Shown one piece after another: positions 1 to 7,232 of a DNA stretch of 64,000 nt; the first letter of the stretch is position 1; the number at the start of each line of letters is the position of its first letter. Position numbers and translations under genes: made by a program. Under the pieces are notes generated by a model, which was not told where the DNA came from, searched no databases, and saw only the letters and a list, made by a program, of their open reading frames with translations. Source of the stretch: Streptomyces aurantiogriseus (GTDB taxonomy: Bacteria; Actinomycetota; Actinomycetes; Streptomycetales; Streptomycetaceae); contig NZ_BMSX01000028.1 in the NCBI RefSeq assembly GCF_014649375.1, positions 1 through 64,000 on the forward strand. Reading direction: 5' to 3'.

Positions 1-309
1 GACACACTCGCCGTCTACGGACGCCTGGTCTCCTTCGGCAACGCCGGCGGAGCCGAGCCGTGGCACGTCGGGCAGCCTGAGCTCTACGCACAGGGCCGCA
101 CCGTCGCCGGCTTCTCCGTCCTCGCCCTCGCCCAGTCCGCCCCCCAGGCCCTGCGCTCACTCGCCGAACGCGCCTTCCGCACCGTCACCGACGGCACCGT
201 CACCCTCCCCGTCACCGCCGAGTTCCCCCTGACCGACGCCGCCGAAGCCCACCGCCTCATGGGCAGCCGCACGTCCACCGGCAAACTGCTGCTGCGGATC
301 GCCGACTGA
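1..309 (+). CDS. Zinc-type alcohol dehydrogenase-like (MDR) oxidoreductase, C-terminal end only
   Basis: The frame is open from the first base and stops with TGA at 307-309, so only the last 102 residues are visible. The segment has the usual end of a quinone-oxidoreductase-like MDR protein: a stretch about keeping the substrate path open, then 'AEAHRLMGSRTSTGKLLL', which matches the typical C-terminal 'AxAHrxlesrxxtGKvvL' of the family. The catalytic and Rossmann parts lie outside the window, so substrate and cofactor cannot be told. It converges with the response regulator on the opposite strand, with only about 20 bases between the two stops. Confidence 0.8.
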   Translation, partial: DTLAVYGRLVSFGNAGGAEPWHVGQPELYAQGRTVAGFSVLALAQSAPQALRSLAERAFRTVTDGTVTLPVTAEFPLTDAAEAHRLMGSRTSTGKLLLRIAD

Positions 310-330
310 CCCGACCTGGTGCCGGTCGCA

Positions 331-1014
331 TCACCTGTGGGTGGGCGGGTGTGGTTTCACCAGGCCGCTCTGGTAGGCGAGGACGACGAGTTGGGCGCGG
401 TCGCGGGCGTGGAGTTTGGTCATGGCTCGTTGGATGTGACTGCGTACGGTCAGCGGGCTGAGGACGAGCTGATCGGCGATCTCGGCGTTGGACTTGCCGT
501 GCGCGGCGAGGGCCATGACCTCGCGTTCGCGTTCGGTCAGGGCGTTGAGGATGTCGGGGAGCGCGAGGAAGTCGTCGGGGTCCGGGGTGGCCAGGAAGCG
601 GGTGATGAGCGCTCGGGTCGCGGCGGGTGAGAGGAGGGAGTCGCCGGCTGCGACGGTGCGGATGCTCGACAGCAGGACGTCGGGGCTGACGCCCTTGCCG
701 AGGAAACCGCTCGCGCCGGCCCGCAGCGCCTTGGCGACGTTCTCGTCGTTCTCGAAGGTGGTGAGGATCAGGATGTGGGTTGCCGAGAGTTCCGGTCGGG
801 AGCAGATGGCGGCGGTGGCCGTCACTCCGTCGACGTTCGGCATGCGGAGGTCCATGATGACCACGTCGGGCCGGTGCCTCACGGCCAGGTCGACGGCTTC
901 CTGTCCGTCGGCGCCCTCCGCCACCACGGTCAGGTCCGCGACCGAGTCGATGAGGATGCGGAAGGTGGCCCGGAGCAGGGCCTGGTCGTCGGCGAGCAGG
1001 ACACGGATGGTCAT
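331..1014 (-). CDS. NarL/FixJ-type two-component response regulator
   Basis: This 227-residue protein has an N-terminal receiver domain. The acidic pair is at residues 9-10, the probable phospho-acceptor is Asp55 in 'VVIMDLRMPN', and the conserved Lys is near 106 in 'GFLGKGVS'. A LuxR-type helix-turn-helix follows at about 160-222 ('LTEREREVMALAAHGKSNAEIA'-like start, then 'LSPLTVRSHIQRAMTKL'). It should bind DNA when phosphorylated by a histidine kinase. The ATG at 1014 overlaps in ATGA style with the end of an upstream reading frame on the same strand, but no kinase gene follows upstream. Instead, a CGNR relic lies in the opposite orientation at 1086-1388. The regulator therefore looks orphaned by a rearrangement. 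Its target is unknown. Confidence 0.92.
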   Translation of the reverse strand: MTIRVLLADDQALLRATFRILIDSVADLTVVAEGADGQEAVDLAVRHRPDVVIMDLRMPNVDGVTATAAICSRPELSATHILILTTFENDENVAKALRAGASGFLGKGVSPDVLLSSIRTVAAGDSLLSPAATRALITRFLATPDPDDFLALPDILNALTEREREVMALAAHGKSNAEIADQLVLSPLTVRSHIQRAMTKLHARDRAQLVVLAYQSGLVKPHPPTHR

Positions 1015-1085
1015 GTGGCGGCCGTCTGCGGACGGGCGCCGAGGGATGCCCGCAGGTGGTAGGACCGGCGCAGCTGGGCGATGCC

Positions 1086-1388
1086 CTGTCGGACCGATCG
1101 CCGAACCGGACGCCGAGCGGCTCGCGGCGTTCCTGTCCGGACTGCGCGAAGCAGTGCAGGCCGCCGCCCGGAGTGGGCCGATCGGCTCCGTCAACGCCCT
1201 GTTGGAACAGCACCCACCGCTGATCCGGGTCGACGACCACGACGGCGGGCTCCGCGCACCTGCACTTCGCTCCCGACGGCGAGGACGCCGTGACCTGGCT
1301 CGGGCGCAGCTGCGCCGCCGCACTCGCGCACGTCGTCTGCGGCGACCCGGCCGCCGCCTACCGCGCCCGCCGCAAGGCCGCCGGCTGA
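1086..1388 (+). pseudogene. CGNR zinc-finger (ABATE-type) regulator relic
   Basis: Two pieces in different frames resemble a CGNR zinc-finger transcription factor. The first, about 1086-1250, reads 'AERLAAFLSGLREAVQ' and continues to 'ALLEQHPPLIRVDDHDG'. The second, 1263-1388, reads 'HFAPDGEDAVTWLGRSC' and then 'ALAHVVCGDP'. In intact members a zinc-binding segment of about 30 residues with the CGNR motif comes next. Here the text jumps straight to 'AAYRARRKAAG' and a stop. The gene has therefore lost its start, shifted frame around 1250-1262, and lost the zinc finger by an in-frame internal deletion. Identification rests on family motifs recalled from memory. Confidence 0.6.
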
Positions 1389-1457
1389 CCCGTACGCGGA
1401 CGCGGACGCGGCCAGGGCGTGCAGCTCACGGCGGCCACGCGAACCGGGCTCAACAGC

Positions 1458-1482
1458 TGAGACTGAGCACGGTAGGTGTCGT
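1458..1482 (-). repeat. 25-bp dispersed motif, copy B
   Basis: Read on the minus strand, this stretch matches 6788-6812 on the plus strand at 23 of 25 positions (consensus acgacacctaYcgtgctcag followed by Yctca). Copy B lies downstream of the CGNR relic in a stretch with no clear gene. The function is unknown. A transcription start or operator element is possible because the core contains a -10-like TAYCGT. Confidence 0.55.
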
Positions 1483-1608
1483 CATCTTCCCGTCCCGACC
1501 TGGCCTTTCGTGAAGCTCTGAGCGCGACATCTGTCGCCGAATTCGCATCGTTCCTGACGTGATGCGCGCTCTTTGCATGCAAGTTGTCGTCAACTTCGAA
1601 GATCGCCC

Positions 1609-1640
1609 CTCCCAGGGCAGCCGTACGGCTGCCCTGGGAG
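1609..1640. repeat. Perfect 32-bp palindrome
   Basis: The two halves, 1609-1624 and 1625-1640, are exact reverse complements with no spacer; the centre is ccgtacgg. A zero-loop palindrome this long is unusual for a terminator. It sits one base before the start codon of the TnsA-like relic at 1642. A separate short inverted repeat (aagttg, 4-base gap, caactt) lies just upstream at about 1581-1596. A transposon end, operator or recombination site are all possible. Confidence 0.8.
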
Positions 1641-1641
1641 C

Positions 1642-1971
1642 ATGAGCGATACCCGGCGCCCTTTGTGGTCCCACCGCTGTACGTGGACGGACCTGCTGGT
1701 CCCGGTCGCGCTGGACGCGGGGCGGGGTGGCTTGGACATCTCCGATGGCTGGCCGGACCGGTGGACGGCGACGTGGAAGTACGCCGGGGACGAGATCACG
1801 GGCCCGGTCCGACACCTGGGGCAGGTGCCGGTGGCGAGCCGCGGGCCGATGCGGGGGTTCATCTGGCGGCGGGAGCAGCGGCACAGGCCCGGTCTGGAGT
1901 CACTGGTGTCCATGAGGCGCCTGCACGGTTTCGAGAGCCTCGAAGAGGACCAGCTGCTCGTGCCACGGCAA
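1642..1971 (+). pseudogene. TnsA-like heteromeric transposase endonuclease subunit, truncated
   Basis: The frame starts with ATG at 1642 (MSDTRRPLWSHRC...) and runs through 'PVRHLGQVPVASRGPMRGF' to 'MRRLHGFESLEEDQLL' near 1950. It then passes into unrelated sequence that reaches the terminator of the next gene. The pattern, ending in 'GFESLEE', resembles the N-terminal third of actinobacterial TnsA-like endonuclease subunits. In those proteins the Glu of 'SLEE' begins the nuclease core. The catalytic remainder is missing, so this is a dead fragment. The family assignment is from memory and only moderately secure. Confidence 0.45.
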
Positions 1972-1990
1972 CCTCGTGACCCGGCGGTCC

Positions 1991-2018
1991 CGCCCCGCCT
2001 CCGATCCGAGGCGGGGCG
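1991..2018 (-). terminator. Rho-independent-type hairpin after the HxlR gene
   Basis: An 11-bp perfect GC-rich stem (1991-2001 with 2008-2018) encloses a 6-base loop. It directly abuts the stop codon of the HxlR gene on the minus strand. No T-run follows, as is usual in Streptomyces. Confidence 0.75.
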
Positions 2019-2444
2019 TCAGTCCGCGGAGCCCCTCTCCGGCGCCCCGTCGCCCACGGTGTCCGGATGTGAGACGCGGCTGGCGGACTGGTCGTCGGTG
2101 TGGTCCGACCCTTGCGGGTCGATCGTGGCCGCCCAGCGTTCCGCCCAGCGGGCGAGGGGGTTCAGGGCGTGGCGCGCCTCCTGTCCCAGCGGGGTGAGCT
2201 CGTAGCGGCTGTCCGGTAGTTGGTGAATCACCTGGGCATCCAGCAGTTCGGTCAGGCGCTGCCGCATCACGCTGGAGGACATGTCGTCGCACCGCTTCTG
2301 CAAGGGGCGGAATCCAAGCGGACCCGCGCGAAGCTCCCACAGGATGCGCAGACTCCACCGCCGCCCGAACAGATCGAGTGCGGCCATGAGGGGGCGGCCG
2401 GTGGTCGAGCCGCGAACAGGACTGCCAGGTCTGGGTGTTGCCAT
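2019..2444 (-). CDS. HxlR-family winged-helix transcriptional regulator
   Basis: This 141-residue protein shows the HxlR/MarR-like core: 'MAALDLFGRRWSLRILWEL', 'FRPLQKRCDDMSSSVMRQRL', 'ELLDAQVIHQLPDSRYELTPLG' and 'ALNPLARWAERW'. HxlR proteins are dimeric DNA-binding regulators, often repressors responding to quinones or aldehydes. The ATG at 2444 was chosen because it precedes the domain by a normal distance and no better start lies upstream. An acidic, disordered tail follows residue 115. The divergent nadC-like gene starts about 330 bases away and is a possible target. Confidence 0.88.
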   Translation of the reverse strand: MATPRPGSPVRGSTTGRPLMAALDLFGRRWSLRILWELRAGPLGFRPLQKRCDDMSSSVMRQRLTELLDAQVIHQLPDSRYELTPLGQEARHALNPLARWAERWAATIDPQGSDHTDDQSASRVSHPDTVGDGAPERGSAD

Positions 2445-2775
2445 GTCGGGATGTCCAGCTCTCCAGGGTTGATGCTTCGAATTCCGACACGCTAGCATCG
2501 GTGGCCGCTTCGGAAATCGAAACGGAGGAGGCTGTTGTGGCACCTGCCCTGACGACCTGGGTGAGAGGCGTTCCTGAAAGCCCGGGTCGACGGAGGCGAG
2601 ACCGGCCGGGAGGACCGGTACATGCGCAAGGTGCCCCGAGTTCGACGTCGGCGCCGAGTCGCACGGACGGCTCACCCGGAACCTGTTCGTGGCGGGGGGA
2701 CGGGTGACCGGCACGCGGGAGCCTCGTCAGCGGTTGCCGCCACCAAGCCAACGTCCACTCAGAGCTGGAGACCAG
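2445..2775. other. Intergenic region between HxlR and nadC-like genes
   Basis: No intact gene is visible in these 331 bases. Around 2640-2710 the plus strand can be read as 'EFDVGAESHGRLTRNLFVAG' out of frame with any start, possibly the end of a decayed gene, but I do not recognise it. The HxlR promoter should lie near 2450-2520, which is relatively AT-rich. Confidence 0.35.
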
Positions 2776-3669
2776 ATGACCACGACCGAGTTTCCCTCGG
2801 CGGCAGCACGGGCCGCCGCCGCTGCCGCCCTGGCCGAGGACGCGTCAGGGAAGGACATCACCACCGAGTGGAGCGTTCCCGAGGACCTGGCGGCCACGGC
2901 CGAGATCCGCACCCGGCACAGCGGCATCGCCGCCGGCCTCCCCGTGGTCGCCGAGGTCTTCGCGCAGGTCGACCCCGAGGTCAAGGTCGAGCCGGCCGTC
3001 GCCGACGGCGCCCGACTGGCCGACGGCCAAGTCCTGGTGCACCTGTCCGGTTCGGCGCGCAGCCTGATCACCGGGGAGCGTACGGCGCTGAACTTCCTGC
3101 AGCGCATGTGCGGCATCGCGACGCTGACCGACCGCTACGTCCAAGCTGTGGCAGGGACCAGGGCGCGCATCCTGGACACGCGCAAGACGGCGCCGGGCCT
3201 GCGCGCCCTGGACAAGTACGCGGTCACCGCCGGCGGCGGCCACAACCACCGCCTCGATCTCGCGGCGATGGTCCTGCTCAAGGAGAACCACATCGCCGCG
3301 GCGGGCGGGGTGACCGCCGCGATCGAGGCGGTCAGGCGCGGGATGGCGCGCACCGGGCAGACCGTGGAGAGCGATGTCGAGGTGCAGACCGTCACCCAGG
3401 CCGTCGAGGCCCTCGACGCCGGAGCCCGCTGGATCATGCTCGACAACATGCCGGTGGCCGACATCGAGCAGGTCGTGAAGGTCCGGGCCGGGCGGGCCGA
3501 CGCTTCCCGGATCCTGCTGGAGGCCTCGGGCACCATCCGCCTGGACACAGTTCCCGCCATCGCCGGGACGGGCGTCGACCTCATCTCGGTCGGGGCGTTG
3601 ACGCACAGCGCGCCCGCACTGGACCTGACCATGCTGCTGACCACCGGCCCGGTGCCATGTCCGAGGTAG
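2776..3669 (+). CDS. nadC: Nicotinate-nucleotide pyrophosphorylase (quinolinate phosphoribosyltransferase)
   Basis: This 297-residue protein belongs to the QPRTase family, which converts quinolinate and PRPP to nicotinate mononucleotide in NAD synthesis. Visible landmarks are 'GERTALNFLQRMCGIAT', 'ILDTRKTAPGLRALDKYAV', 'GGGHNHRLDLAAMVLLKENH', 'VEVQTVTQAVEALDAGARWIMLDNM', and a C-terminal 'EASGTIRLDTVPAIAGTGVDLISVGALTHS'. These carry the expected substrate-binding Arg, His and Lys residues. The length is normal. It lies outside a nadABC operon and overlaps the next gene by 13 bases. It may therefore be a second, specialised copy, for example in secondary metabolism. I could not test that. Confidence 0.9.
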   Translation: MTTTEFPSAAARAAAAAALAEDASGKDITTEWSVPEDLAATAEIRTRHSGIAAGLPVVAEVFAQVDPEVKVEPAVADGARLADGQVLVHLSGSARSLITGERTALNFLQRMCGIATLTDRYVQAVAGTRARILDTRKTAPGLRALDKYAVTAGGGHNHRLDLAAMVLLKENHIAAAGGVTAAIEAVRRGMARTGQTVESDVEVQTVTQAVEALDAGARWIMLDNMPVADIEQVVKVRAGRADASRILLEASGTIRLDTVPAIAGTGVDLISVGALTHSAPALDLTMLLTTGPVPCPR

Positions 3670-4514
3670 CCGTCGTCGACGCGTGTCAGCGAGACGGCGC
3701 GGGTGGCAGCCCGACCGCCGTTCTGGATGACGCGCCGTTCACCGACGAGGAGCGATGCCGCATTCCCACGGAGTGGGGAACATCGCACGCCGTCTTCCTC
3801 CGCGCGACCGGAATCGAGCGTCGTCAGCCCGCGTACACACTGCGGTTCTTCACCGCCCAAGACGAACTGCCCGCCTGCGGACACGGCACCGTCGCCGCCC
3901 TCGCCGTGCTCGCCGAACGGGAAGGCGGCGACCACGACTACCGCGCCGTCCTGCGTACGGCCCACCGCAGCTTCGACGGTCGGGCAAGCCGAAACGATGA
4001 CGGCCTGACGGCGTCGTTCGACCCGGGCCCGGTCAGCCTGCGTAGCGCCGGTGGACCCGAACTGAGGGCAGTCGCAGGCGGCCTCGGACTGACGGAGGAC
4101 GCGGTCGCCGGCGACGCCTGCGTGGCGTCGAACGGGCGGCCGAGGCTTCTGCTGCCCATCCGATCCCGCGCCGCACTGGCCGAACTCACGCCAGACTCAA
4201 CCCTGTTACGCGCAGCCTGTGACCGCTACGGTCTGCTGGGCTGCTACGCCTACTCGCCCCCGGACCGACACGGCCGAGCAGCAGCCCGGATGTTCGCCCC
4301 GTCGATCGGCGTCCCCGAGGACATCGCCAACGCCAACAGCACGGCCTGCCTGGCAGCGCATGCTGCCGAGTTCGGCACACACCGCCTCGCTGTCGACATG
4401 GGTGACCACCTCGGCAGCCCGTCCACCATCACAGCGACCGTCCACCGCGACCGCACGGGACACCGGATCCGAGTCGGCGGCCAGGCAGCGATCGTGCGCA
4501 GGGTCATGCGATGA
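3657..4514 (+). CDS. PhzF-like isomerase/epimerase family protein
   Basis: The 285-residue frame starts at ATG 3657, inside the end of nadC (13-base overlap), so the two are probably co-translated. The fold signatures are 'LRFFTAQDELPACGHGTVAA', typical of the first PhzF half, and 'ANANSTACLAAH' in the second half. In PhzF the catalytic Glu sits in an 'NLSET'-like motif. The equivalent place here reads 'GTSHAVF', with His44. If that alignment is right, the classic acid/base residue is replaced and the chemistry may differ. The substrate is unknown. Confidence 0.8.
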   Translation: MSEVAVVDACQRDGAGGSPTAVLDDAPFTDEERCRIPTEWGTSHAVFLRATGIERRQPAYTLRFFTAQDELPACGHGTVAALAVLAEREGGDHDYRAVLRTAHRSFDGRASRNDDGLTASFDPGPVSLRSAGGPELRAVAGGLGLTEDAVAGDACVASNGRPRLLLPIRSRAALAELTPDSTLLRAACDRYGLLGCYAYSPPDRHGRAAARMFAPSIGVPEDIANANSTACLAAHAAEFGTHRLAVDMGDHLGSPSTITATVHRDRTGHRIRVGGQAAIVRRVMR

Positions 4515-4716
4515 GGCCCGCGCGCTCAAGGCGAGGGTGCCGGTGCGCAGCAGGTCCAACTGCTCCGGTGAGAGCCCGGCCAGTTCTGGCGGCATCTGTG
4601 GCAGGGGCTCAGGGTTGATGGCCGATCACGCCGTACTGGTGCGACTCCTCCCTACTTGTCGGCTCCTCTTCGTTCCAGTTCAGGCCGCCGCCCCAGCCGG
4701 TTGATCGAAGCCGTCC

Positions 4717-4812
4717 GACTTCGACGCCGTCTCCGTCGGCTCCCTGACCTACAGCGCGCCGGCCATGGATCTGAGCAAGCTTCTGAGCATCAATTCCGAA
4801 CACAGGAGGTAA
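4717..4812 (+). pseudogene. nadC 3' end relic
   Basis: Thirty-one codons read 'DFDAVSVGSLTYSAPAMDLS' then 'KLLSI' before TAA at 4810-4812. They match the C-terminus of QPRTases (the intact nadC here has 'GVDLISVGALTHSAPALDLT') but are clearly diverged from it. So this is the tail of a second nadC-like gene, with the rest missing. It directly precedes the DUF1330 gene and supplies its ribosome-binding site. This suggests an ancestral nadC-DUF1330 pair into which other sequence was inserted or substituted. Confidence 0.7.
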
Positions 4813-4814
4813 CT

Positions 4815-5111
4815 GTGGCCAAGGGCTACTGGGTCAGCGTCTACCCCACCATCACAGACCCTGAGAGGCTTGCTGCCTACAACGAACTGGCCGGTCTGGC
4901 AGTCAAGGCCGCAGGCGGGCGGGTGCTCGCCAGCATCGGCAGCCGGGTCGTCGCACACGAAGCCGGAATCGCCGAGCGCGTTGTCCTGATCGAGTTCGAC
5001 AGCTTCGAACAGGCGGTCGCCGCATACGAGAGTGCGGCCTACCAGAAGGCGCTGGCCGAACTCCCCGACGGCTTCGAGCGCGACTTCCGCATCATCGAAG
5101 GCCTCGACTGA
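4815..5111 (+). CDS. DUF1330 family protein
   Basis: This is a 98-residue protein with GTG at 4815, three bases after the relic's stop and preceded by a strong AGGAGG. It shows the dimeric ferredoxin-like fold pattern of DUF1330: 'GYWVSVYPTITDPERLAAYNELAG', 'GGRVLASIGSRVV', 'VLIEFDSFEQAVAAYESAAYQKAL'. The family is small, cytosolic and of unsettled function. A short inverted repeat (5102-5107 with 5115-5120) overlaps the stop and may act as a weak terminator. Confidence 0.88.
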   Translation: MAKGYWVSVYPTITDPERLAAYNELAGLAVKAAGGRVLASIGSRVVAHEAGIAERVVLIEFDSFEQAVAAYESAAYQKALAELPDGFERDFRIIEGLD

Positions 5112-5156
5112 CGATCGAGGCTGCGTCGGCGACGAACACCAAGCCGACTGCCGGGA

Positions 5157-6101
5157 TCACCCCGGCTCGTCCGCGCGCCGCACCGTCGCGAACAGCGCCA
5201 GGCCAGTGGCATCGGCAGTGATGTCCAGTCCGGCGACGGTTCCCGGCGGCGCGGCGGCTCGAACGTCGGCCTCGATGTCGGCGGGGTGCGTTCGACGAGG
5301 TTCCAGCGGCCGATGTGGGTCATCAGGGCGGCCTACGGGTTCGGGGTCGCGATGTTGGAGAAGTAGAACGTGCCTCCGGGGCGGCACAGGCGGGACAGGG
5401 CGGTGCGGATCAGGGCTCGGGCGAAGCGTTCGAGGTAGTCGAAGAGGCCTCCGGCCAGGACCAGATCGAAGGGGCCGTGGTCGGCAGCCAGGTGGGCGGC
5501 GGTGCGCAGGACGTTGCCGGGGGCCGCGGCGGTCTGGACGCGGGTAGCGGGCGGCAGGTGTGTGAGGGCGTGCTGGAGGGCGTCGGGGTCGACGTCGTTG
5601 AGGACCAGGCGGTCGGCGGGGTGAAGGAGAGCCGGGTCGACCCGGCGCAGGTCGGCGGCGCCTCCGGACGCGATCAGCAGGATGCGGCGGCCGGTGGCGC
5701 GCGGGGGCCGTGCTCGGGACGTCCGCCGGGTCGCTCCCGAGTGCGGACTCGATGAGCGCGGCCTGGTGGGCGATCTTGTTGAGGTGCTGGTCGGTGATGG
5801 GAGCGTGCAGGAGGTAGTCGTCGAAGTGGTGGCCCCAGGTGCCGGGCACGCCTCCGGGCTGAGCACGCAGGATGTACTCGATGATCTCGAAGTCGCCGGC
5901 CCGGCCGCGAGCCTGCTCACGGCTCAGCTGGACCATGCCGCCGGCGTCGGCGAACATCTCGGCCAGCGGTGCCATGGCCGCCGTGACGGTGTCCTGACGG
6001 GCCGTGGCGAGCGCGGCGGGGAGTCGGCGGAGGGCGAAGTCGTCGAAGTAGCGGTGTGCGGTCGCGCGGTCTGCGCCGGCGATCGCCGGGAGTTCGGCCA
6101 T
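5157..6101 (-). pseudogene. Class I SAM-dependent methyltransferase, multiply broken
   Basis: The N-terminal part (from ATG 6101, 'MAELPAIAGADRATAHRYFD') runs to about 5715. The SAM-binding part continues in another frame ('RRILLIASGGAADL', 'DRLVLNDVDPDAL', 'GPFDLVLAGGLFDYL', 'LCRPGGTFYFSNIATPNP'). That frame hits an in-frame TAG at 5331-5333, where relatives would have an aromatic residue. Translation resumes as 'MTHIGRWNLVERTP' and then shifts frame again near 5290 to a plausible tail ending at 5157. Two frameshifts plus one nonsense codon make inactivity likely. The architecture resembles the EF/3-hydroxypalmitate methyl ester-type methyltransferases, but the substrate cannot be told. Confidence 0.75.
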
Positions 6102-6169
6102 GGCGATCAGCCGCTCTCACAAGGCGCGTTGGCCGCAAGCAGGCATCCCAGCCCGAGAGGCGGGAGAGG

Positions 6170-6670
6170 TCAGGACTGCGCGCTCCGGAACGCGAGATAC
6201 CGGCTGAAGGCTTCGTGGCTGTCGGGGGTGAAGCGCCACTCCAGCAAAGCCGAGCCGAGTTCCGGCTCGGTCAGCCAGCCATGCCAGGCGACCTCATCGG
6301 GATCGGGGACCACGGCGTCCGGCACCACGGCTTCGTGCACGCCGAGCCAGTGAGGGCTCAAACCGCTGCGGTTGATGAACGTGAACAGCAGGCGCGGCAG
6401 CGCACGAATGCCCATCTCTTCGGCCGGTTCCCGCGCGGCGGCCTGTTCATAGGACTCGCCGACATTTGCGGCGCCACCGACCTCGACCTCATAGAGCCCG
6501 GGGAAGCGCGACACCTGCTCCGACCGCCGGTGGACGAGGATCCGGCCACGATCATCACGACACACCGTCACGGCGACCCGATGCAGCCAACCCTCCCGGA
6601 TGGCCTCCCGACGGCTGACCACCCCCAGCACGCGATCTTGACCGTCGACACGCTCCACCAATTCATCCAC
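6170..6670 (-). CDS. Nudix hydrolase, IPP-isomerase-like subgroup
   Basis: This is a 166-residue protein. The N-terminal 'ELVERVDGQDRVLGVVSRREA' followed by 'LHRVAVTVCRDDRGRILVHRR' is typical of the Nudix subgroup related to isopentenyl-diphosphate isomerase (YfcD-like). The Nudix box at about residues 68-90 fits G-x5-E-x7-RE-x-x-EE-x-G ('GAANVGESYEQAAAREPAEE'), except that Pro replaces the usual hydrophobic residue after RE. The start is uncertain: GTG at 6670 gives the family-like beginning, but another GTG lies a few codons upstream. It is divergent from the small-ORF/ABC cassette. Confidence 0.8.
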   Translation of the reverse strand: MDELVERVDGQDRVLGVVSRREAIREGWLHRVAVTVCRDDRGRILVHRRSEQVSRFPGLYEVEVGGAANVGESYEQAAAREPAEEMGIRALPRLLFTFINRSGLSPHWLGVHEAVVPDAVVPDPDEVAWHGWLTEPELGSALLEWRFTPDSHEAFSRYLAFRSAQS

Positions 6671-7014
6671 GACGCACACCCTGGCAGAGCCCACCGACAA
6701 CGCCGTTTCTCGGCGACCCGCGGAGGCTGGCCCCCAAGCGCCTGCACCAGGAGGCCGCACGCGGATGACGACAGTTGTCCTGCACATACGACACCTATCG
6801 TGCTCAGCCTCAACAGCAATCCCTCGATCGAGCGACACTCCTCTGCGCGAGTGATCGAACACCGCGCCACGGCCGCATCCTTCAGTCCTCCCAAGGGTCG
6901 CCCCACCCAGTCGAACTTGCGACCGACGCTTCGCCCGCTGCCGACCGTAACGGCTTGCCCAGCAGGGAAGTTGTTGAGTCGCCGAAACCGTCGGACCCTT
7001 CACGGGAGGAACCC
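6671..7014. other. Intergenic region with one copy of the 25-bp motif
   Basis: No gene is supported here. The region separates the minus-strand Nudix gene from the plus-strand small-ORF/ABC cassette, so it should carry both promoters. The 25-bp motif at 6788-6812 is its most distinctive element. A strong ribosome-binding site (gggagga) ends the region, seven bases before ATG 7015. Confidence 0.5.
6788..6812 (+). repeat. 25-bp dispersed motif, copy A
   Basis: This matches the minus strand of 1458-1482 at 23 of 25 bases. It lies between divergent genes. A -35-like TTGTCC about 15 bases before a -10-like TATCGT overlaps it, so it could be a promoter or operator for the cassette. Confidence 0.5.
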
Positions 7015-7170
7015 ATGAGTCCCGTCCCCGGCCCCACCCTTGCGCCTCCTGCGTTCGAACAGCATGCTCACCACTCGGCCTTCCGTCGGACGCATCCGAC
7101 GCACGGTGTTGACGGCACCCAGGTCCTCGCCGCAGATACCGCACGAACGGCATCGAGGTGGAGGGCATGA
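7015..7170 (+). CDS. Possible 51-residue peptide at the head of the ABC cassette
   Basis: ATG 7015 follows a very good ribosome-binding site (gggagga). The peptide is His-, Pro- and Thr-rich in its first half and ends 'VDGTQVLAADTARTASRWRA'. Its stop overlaps the next tiny frame in ATGA (7167-7170). Third-position GC is only about 60 percent, well below true Streptomyces genes. It may therefore be a translated leader, a RiPP-type precursor, or just an untranslated leader with a chance frame. No known precursor motif (FxLD, graspetide core) is visible. I treat the precursor idea as a hypothesis resting on its position next to an exporter and a PCMT-like methyltransferase. Confidence 0.35.
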   Translation: MSPVPGPTLAPPAFEQHAHHSAFRRTHPTHGVDGTQVLAADTARTASRWRA

Positions 7171-7232
7171 CCGAGCCCGAGACGATGCCGGACCCCTTCC
7201 GAGCTCTCGGCGCCACTCGAGGTCGCCGGTGA
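7167..7232 (+). CDS. Possible 21-residue coupled leader ORF
   Basis: MTEPETMPDPF continues to GRR and stops at 7230-7232. It overlaps the 51-residue frame by ATGA and the ABC transporter start by GTGA, so the three starts are chained. Such chaining suggests translational coupling that sets exporter level. The peptide itself resembles nothing I know. Confidence 0.3.
   Translation: MTEPETMPDPFRALGATRGRR

Noticed and set aside
2622..3656. Long N-terminal extension of the PhzF-like gene
   Set aside because: This part is the out-of-frame reading of nadC, rich in Arg/Gly/Pro; the real start is ATG 3657.
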